Shown here: positions 63,132 through 64,000 of the stretch, in pieces
How the letters are laid out: each line of letters opens with the position of its first letter
Position numbering within the stretch: the stretch's first letter is position 1
Assembly: GCA_938010435.1 (NCBI GenBank)
Contig: CALLUS010000018.1
Span: 33,770-97,769 of the forward strand
Direction of reading: 5' to 3'
DNA length: 64,000 bases
DNA from: an uncultured Rhizobiaceae group bacterium
Lineage (GTDB): Bacteria; Pseudomonadota; Alphaproteobacteria; Rhizobiales; Rhizobiaceae
Position numbers and translations under genes: made by a program
Notes under the pieces: generated by a model
What the model was told of the DNA's origin: nothing
The model's input: the letters and a program-made list of their open reading frames with translations, nothing else
Databases searched by the model: none

Positions 63132-63581
63132 ATGTCAAATAGAGGTCTTTTGATCACTTGCTTCGCGATGTTTTCAGCAACGCAAACTAACGCCCAGTTG
63201 GCCCGCGCGCCCCTCTCCGCAAATGAGATCAAAAAATATGTGTTTGGGTCAACCATGAGCGGCGAATACGCTTCGGGCAAATCTTGGGCTGAAAAGTTCA
63301 ACCGCGATGGCACCAGCCAATATGTTGAAGATGGGAAGGTCATTGAAGGAAAAATGTCTCTCAACGGTCACTACTTGTGTTTCACGTATAATGCTGATGC
63401 TGCAGTCAGTGGAGGATGTTTCGAAGTCTGGAAACGAGGTGTCAATTGCTTCGACTTCTACTCGGCTGGAGTTGATTCACCCTCAGCCAGCATGGATCAA
63501 AGACGGTTTGGCCGTGGCTGGGATGCACGTGCTTGGTATGCAGATCGACAATCTACATGTCTGAGCGAAGAAATTTCCTAG
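63132..63581 (+). CDS. Small secreted protein, unknown
   Basis: 149 aa from the ATG at 63132, with signal peptide MSNRGLLITCFAMFSATQTNAQ. The open frame continues upstream to 62853 but that part lies opposite asd and has no coding look. Mature part: EIKKYVFGSTMSGEYASGKS, WAEKFNRDGTSQYVEDGKVI, HYLCFTYN and GCFEVWKRGVNCFDFYS, with three cysteines that may form disulfides. The motif pattern (G-x-Y, DGT, CF-W) resembles small alphaproteobacterial periplasmic proteins of the DUF995 kind, but I cannot assign it. The end converges with the His/Arg-rich protein gene. Confidence 0.68.
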   Translation: MSNRGLLITCFAMFSATQTNAQLARAPLSANEIKKYVFGSTMSGEYASGKSWAEKFNRDGTSQYVEDGKVIEGKMSLNGHYLCFTYNADAAVSGGCFEVWKRGVNCFDFYSAGVDSPSASMDQRRFGRGWDARAWYADRQSTCLSEEIS

Positions 63582-63593
63582 AAGAGAAACCAA

Positions 63594-63622
63594 AAAGCCC
63601 CGCTCTTTCGGGCAGGGCATTC
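63594..63622. terminator. Probable bidirectional terminator
   Basis: AAAGCCCCG-CTCTTT-CGGGCAGGGC: stem GCCCCG/CGGGCAGGGC with the inner CCCG/CGGG four base pairs and outer GCCC/GGGC. It lies between the two convergent secreted-protein genes, with an A run on the left that gives a T run for the minus-strand gene. Confidence 0.5.
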
Positions 63623-63645
63623 TGGTTTGAGTTCAGTGTCAGCTT

Positions 63646-63999
63646 CTAGTAGCAAACACGAACCTTACGGTAGATATAGCGACCACGGTATGCAGACCAG
63701 CGGCGCTTCGTTTTCCAGAAGCAATCACGGGCATATCCATGACCATAGTATCCACCGTGACCTACATAAATACCAAAGTGCCCGCGGTGACGACGGTGTC
63801 CGCGATGACGGCGATGACCACGGTGGCGGCGACCACCCACTTTGATCACTTCAACTTCGCCTTCAATAATAGATTGGGTCAATTGCATCGGAATCGAGAA
63901 GCCAGCCGCTTGTGAAGGAGCGGAAGCCATAAGTGATGCGCCAAGGGAGACTGTCAGTGCCGCTGCTGCAGTGATTGCTGTTTTAGACAAGATGTTCAT
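63646..63999 (-). CDS. Secreted His/Arg/Gly-rich repeat protein
   Basis: 117 aa with signal peptide (MNILSKTAITAAAALTVSLG, cleavage near SQAA). After EGEVEVIKVGG come three tandem copies of RRHRGH (about residues 57-74), then a glycine/histidine/tyrosine region (GIYVGHGGYYGHGYARD) and an end with two cysteines (DCFWKTKRRWSAYRGRYIYRKVRVC). Such small alphaproteobacterial proteins are common and unnamed; histidine clusters suggest metal (Zn, Ni, Cu) binding and the two cysteines a disulfide. The gene is complete, its ATG one base inside the window edge. Confidence 0.7.
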   Translation of the reverse strand: MNILSKTAITAAAALTVSLGASLMASAPSQAAGFSIPMQLTQSIIEGEVEVIKVGGRRHRGHRRHRGHRRHRGHFGIYVGHGGYYGHGYARDCFWKTKRRWSAYRGRYIYRKVRVCY

Positions 64000-64000
64000 T

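Noticed and set aside
1..64000. CRISPR arrays, prophage, rRNA or plasmid replication genes
   Set aside because: No regularly spaced repeats, phage structural genes, rRNA segments or replication/partition genes were seen; the only mobile DNA found is the element at 49068-52298.

Overview
This 64 kb window is almost fully coding chromosomal DNA from an alphaproteobacterium, most likely Hyphomicrobiales (Rhizobiales). The evidence is an rplS with an Ala/Glu-rich tail, IalB, a mitofilin/HemY pair after hemD, a DUF1674 (SDHAF4-like) gene beside htpX, pyruvate carboxylase, two small DUF882/M15-type peptidases, and tsaD-gpsA-EVE order. Base composition looks moderate rather than GC-rich, which would fit a marine member, but genus is not resolvable from sequence alone. 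No tRNA, rRNA or CRISPR was seen. No stretch longer than about 300 bases lacks a gene.

Layout. 0-4 kb: end of rplS, an M23 peptidase, leuB, a DUF4174 protein and a nitroreductase. 4-13 kb: a one-direction methylamine/one-carbon cluster with an XRE-cupin regulator, two FAD-oxidoreductase/GcvT fusions of the dimethylglycine/sarcosine dehydrogenase type, a homocysteine S-methyltransferase family protein, a PEP-mutase/isocitrate-lyase family protein and a non-pyrrolysine MttB-type methyltransferase. 13-24 kb: pyruvate carboxylase behind a possibly structured leader, GNAT, SDR, tesA divergent from a YbbA/YbbP-type ABC system, Bax-inhibitor-1 protein and a UMF1-type MFS carrier. 24-39 kb: purH, tsaD-gpsA-EVE, a NaChBac-like channel, M3 peptidase, pterin dehydratase, TPR protein, SDR, YkvA, quinone reductase, SpoU methylase, IalB, rlmN, a membrane protein and a TAXI-type binding protein. 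39-49 kb: argG, PAP2 phosphatase, two LysE exporters, acs, two M15-like peptidases around a DUF1761 protein, a YcaQ-like protein and an esterase.

49.07-52.30 kb is a complete mobile element. It has perfect 21-bp inverted ends, an 8-bp target duplication, an IS1-type transposase and four passenger genes: a HigB-like toxin, a HigA-ImmA antitoxin and two unknowns. Immediately beyond it is a possible undescribed small RNA/micro-ORF whose ribosome-binding site matches 15 nt of the 16S rRNA 3' end. It carries a downstream CCTCC segment able to mask that site and ends at a strong terminator.

52.6-64 kb: thermonuclease-like protein, a 58-aa DUF1674 gene, htpX-rsmB-heparinase, hemD (apparently CTG-initiated)-mitofilin-hemY, asd and two small secreted proteins. 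The neighbours purH|tsaD and heparinase|hemD look like the two reciprocal breakpoints of an inversion of about 31 kb relative to the order I recall for the order Hyphomicrobiales.
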